Of a stretch of 64,000 bases of DNA, positions 62,658-64,000 are shown one piece after another; position 1 is the first letter of the stretch, and each line of letters starts with the position of its first letter. The notes below the pieces were generated by a model. It made no database searches. It was not told where the DNA came from and saw nothing but the letters and a program-made list of their open reading frames with translations. The DNA comes from Tipula vernalis (lineage: Eukaryota > Arthropoda > Insecta > Diptera > Tipulidae), in contig OY282558.1 in assembly GCA_958295665.1 (NCBI GenBank), positions 36,477,045 through 36,541,044 on the forward strand. Direction: 5' to 3'. Both the position numbers and the translations under genes were made by a program.

Positions 62658-64000
62658 TCGAGCGATCTAAATGCCCGTTGGCATGACAATTACAGGTCTC
62701 AGCACCTATTGATAGAGGCATCAATCATCGAAATCGGAGCACAGTTGCAGATTTTCGTTTTTTTATTATGAATTTATGGGCTATAGTTCAGGTGATTTTC
62801 CATACAATTGAACTTTCTACGAAATATGTAGAAATATTCGATCGATCTACTGATAGAGTCATCAATCAACCAAATCGGAACACAATTGCAGATTTTCGTT
62901 TTTTATTATGGATTCATGGTCTATAGTTCAGGTGATTTTCCATAAAATTGAATTTATTACGAAATGTGTAGAAATATTCGAGCGATCTAAATGCCCGTTG
63001 GCATGACAATTACAGGTCTCAGCACCTATTGATAGAGGCATCAATCATCGAAATCGGAGCACAGTTGCAGATTTTCGTTTTTTTATTATGAATTTATGGG
63101 CTATAGTTCAGGTGATTTTCCATACAATTGAACTTTCTACGAAATATGTAGAAATATTCGATCGATCTACTGATAGAGTCATCAATCAACCAAATCGGAA
63201 CACAATTGCAGATTTTCGTTTTTTATTATGGATTCATGGTCTATAGTTCAGGTGATTTTCCATAAAATTGAATTTATTACGAAATGTGTAGAAATATTCG
63301 AGCGATCTAAATGCCCGTTGGCATGATAATTACAGGTCTCAGCACCTATTGATAGAGGCATCAATCATCGAAATCGGAGCACAGTTGCAGATTTTCGTTT
63401 TTTTATTATGAATTTATGGGCTATAGTTCAGGTGATTTTCCATACAATTGAACTTTCTACGAAATATGTAGAAATATTCGATCGATCTACTGATAGAGTC
63501 ATCAATCAACCAAATCGGAACACAATTGCAGATTTTCGTTTTTTATTATGGATTCATGGTCTATAGTTCAGGTGATTTTCCATAAAATTGAATTTATTAC
63601 GAAATGTGTAGAAATATTCGAGCGATCTAAATGCCCGTTGGCATGATAATTACAGGTCTCAGCACCTATTGATAGAGGCATCAATCATCGAAATCGGAGC
63701 ACAGTTGCAGATTTTCGTTTTTTTATTATGAATTTATGGGCTATAGTTCAGGTGATTTTCCATACAATTGAACTTTCTACGAAATATGTAGAAATATTCG
63801 ATCGATCTACTGATAGAGTCATCAATCAACCAAATCGGAACACAATTGCAGATTTTCGTTTTTTATTATGGATTCATGGTCTATAGTTCAGGTGATTTTC
63901 CATAAAATTGAATTTATTACGAAATGTGTAGAAATATTCGAGCGATCTAAATGCCCGTTGGCATGATAATTACAGGTCTCAGCACCTATTGATAGAGGCA
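62658..64000 (+). repeat. Block 16, cut by the window edge: X2-Y2 then a T-type A
   Basis: Dimers start at 62658 and 62978 (X) and 63298 and 63618 (Y). The partial A at 63938 has T at position 30, so the next dimer is Y or Z. The window ends 63 bp into this A, so the array continues to the right. Confidence 0.85.

Larger units (their letters stand above)
1..64000 (+). repeat. Satellite DNA array of A (180 bp) and B (140 bp) monomers, open at both ends
   Basis: The window consists only of tandem copies of two related monomers in one orientation. I set the unit phase at TCGAGCGATC or TCGATCGATC. A continues with TAAATGCCCG and B with TACTGATAGA. From unit 1 the boundaries can be predicted to the base as 180 or 140 bp steps (179 for most chimeras). 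Phase is disturbed only by small indels near 584, 6428 and 32527 and by a 31-bp duplication near 47634. I found no inverted unit, transposon, microsatellite or unique sequence. It reads as non-coding constitutive heterochromatin of a eukaryote; the link to a centromere is inference from size, unit length and higher-order structure. The array continues beyond both window edges. Confidence 0.97.
41507..64000 (+). repeat. Domain III: 70 nearly identical 320-bp AB dimers
   Basis: From 41507 every unit is a plain A or B and strictly alternates. Dimer starts step by 320 bp to 47587, then, after one 31-bp duplication, from 47938 to 63938 (fifty exact steps). All A units carry G at position 87 (CACAGTTG), ATGAATTT, CACCTATT and GTATATTTC-type tail bases (GAAATATG). 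All B units carry GAAATGTG. Only two sites vary repeatedly: A position 30 (C or T) and B positions 119-120 (L or F). Private changes seen are AAATTCCCG near 56272 and GGTATCAGC near 60457. No chimera, AA or BB join is present. This looks like the youngest, most recently amplified part of the window. Confidence 0.93.

Noticed and set aside
1..64000. CRISPR array
   Set aside because: Units of 140-180 bp are contiguous and fully repetitive, with no unique spacers between short repeats, and no cas gene is present.
41507..64000. Assembly artefact as the explanation for the near-perfect 320-bp core
   Set aside because: It cannot be excluded without reads. The varied but ordered block lengths, two private point changes and one 31-bp duplication argue against simple copying of one dimer by an assembler.
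1..64000. Rolling-circle or terminal-repeat mobile element with the satellite as internal repeats
   Set aside because: No terminal repeats, target-site duplications, or any transposase, helicase or reverse transcriptase frame occurs in the window.

Overview
The whole window is one uninterrupted tandem satellite array. I see no protein gene, RNA gene, mobile element, CRISPR array or unique-sequence island in it. Every base can be assigned by eye to head-to-tail, same-orientation copies of two related monomers: a long unit A (180 bp) and a short unit B (140 bp). They usually alternate as a 320-bp AB dimer. The A/B model predicts unit starts to the base across all 64 kb, allowing for a handful of small indels. 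My hand count is about 178 complete A, 165 B and 49 chimeric A/B units, plus a 63-bp partial A at the right edge. GC is about 34% (A about 37%, B about 31%).

A nuclear eukaryotic genome fits best, with the array in centromeric, pericentromeric or other heterochromatin. The monomer lengths are near nucleosomal repeat length, the array is over 64 kb, and it has nested higher-order repeats. CpG is not depleted (about 12 CpG per 320 bp, slightly above expectation). This leans towards a lineage with little germline CpG methylation, such as many invertebrates, but I do not recognise the satellite and cannot name the organism.

The layout changes from left to right. Domain I (1-7434) has only A and B units, arranged as blocks that begin with an AA doublet followed by a growing number of AB dimers (1140, 1460, 1780, 1781 bp). 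Domain II (7435-41506) is a mosaic of A, B and chimeric units that start as A and end as B (179-180 bp). Spacings between them are often 499 or 819 bp, and it holds at least three internal kilobase-scale duplications. Domain III (41507-64000) is a nearly perfect run of 70 AB dimers. Only two variable sites recur there, plus one 31-bp duplication and two single-base private variants.

The most interesting result is the order in domain III. The two variable sites define three dimer types, X, Y and Z. All 15 complete blocks obey the order X (one or more), Y (zero or more), Z (exactly one). This reads as an X-Y-Z trimer of 960 bp that expands and contracts by whole dimers. A second strong signal is that every A/B chimera is A-head/B-tail. 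The reciprocal B-head/A-tail unit and the BB junction were not found.
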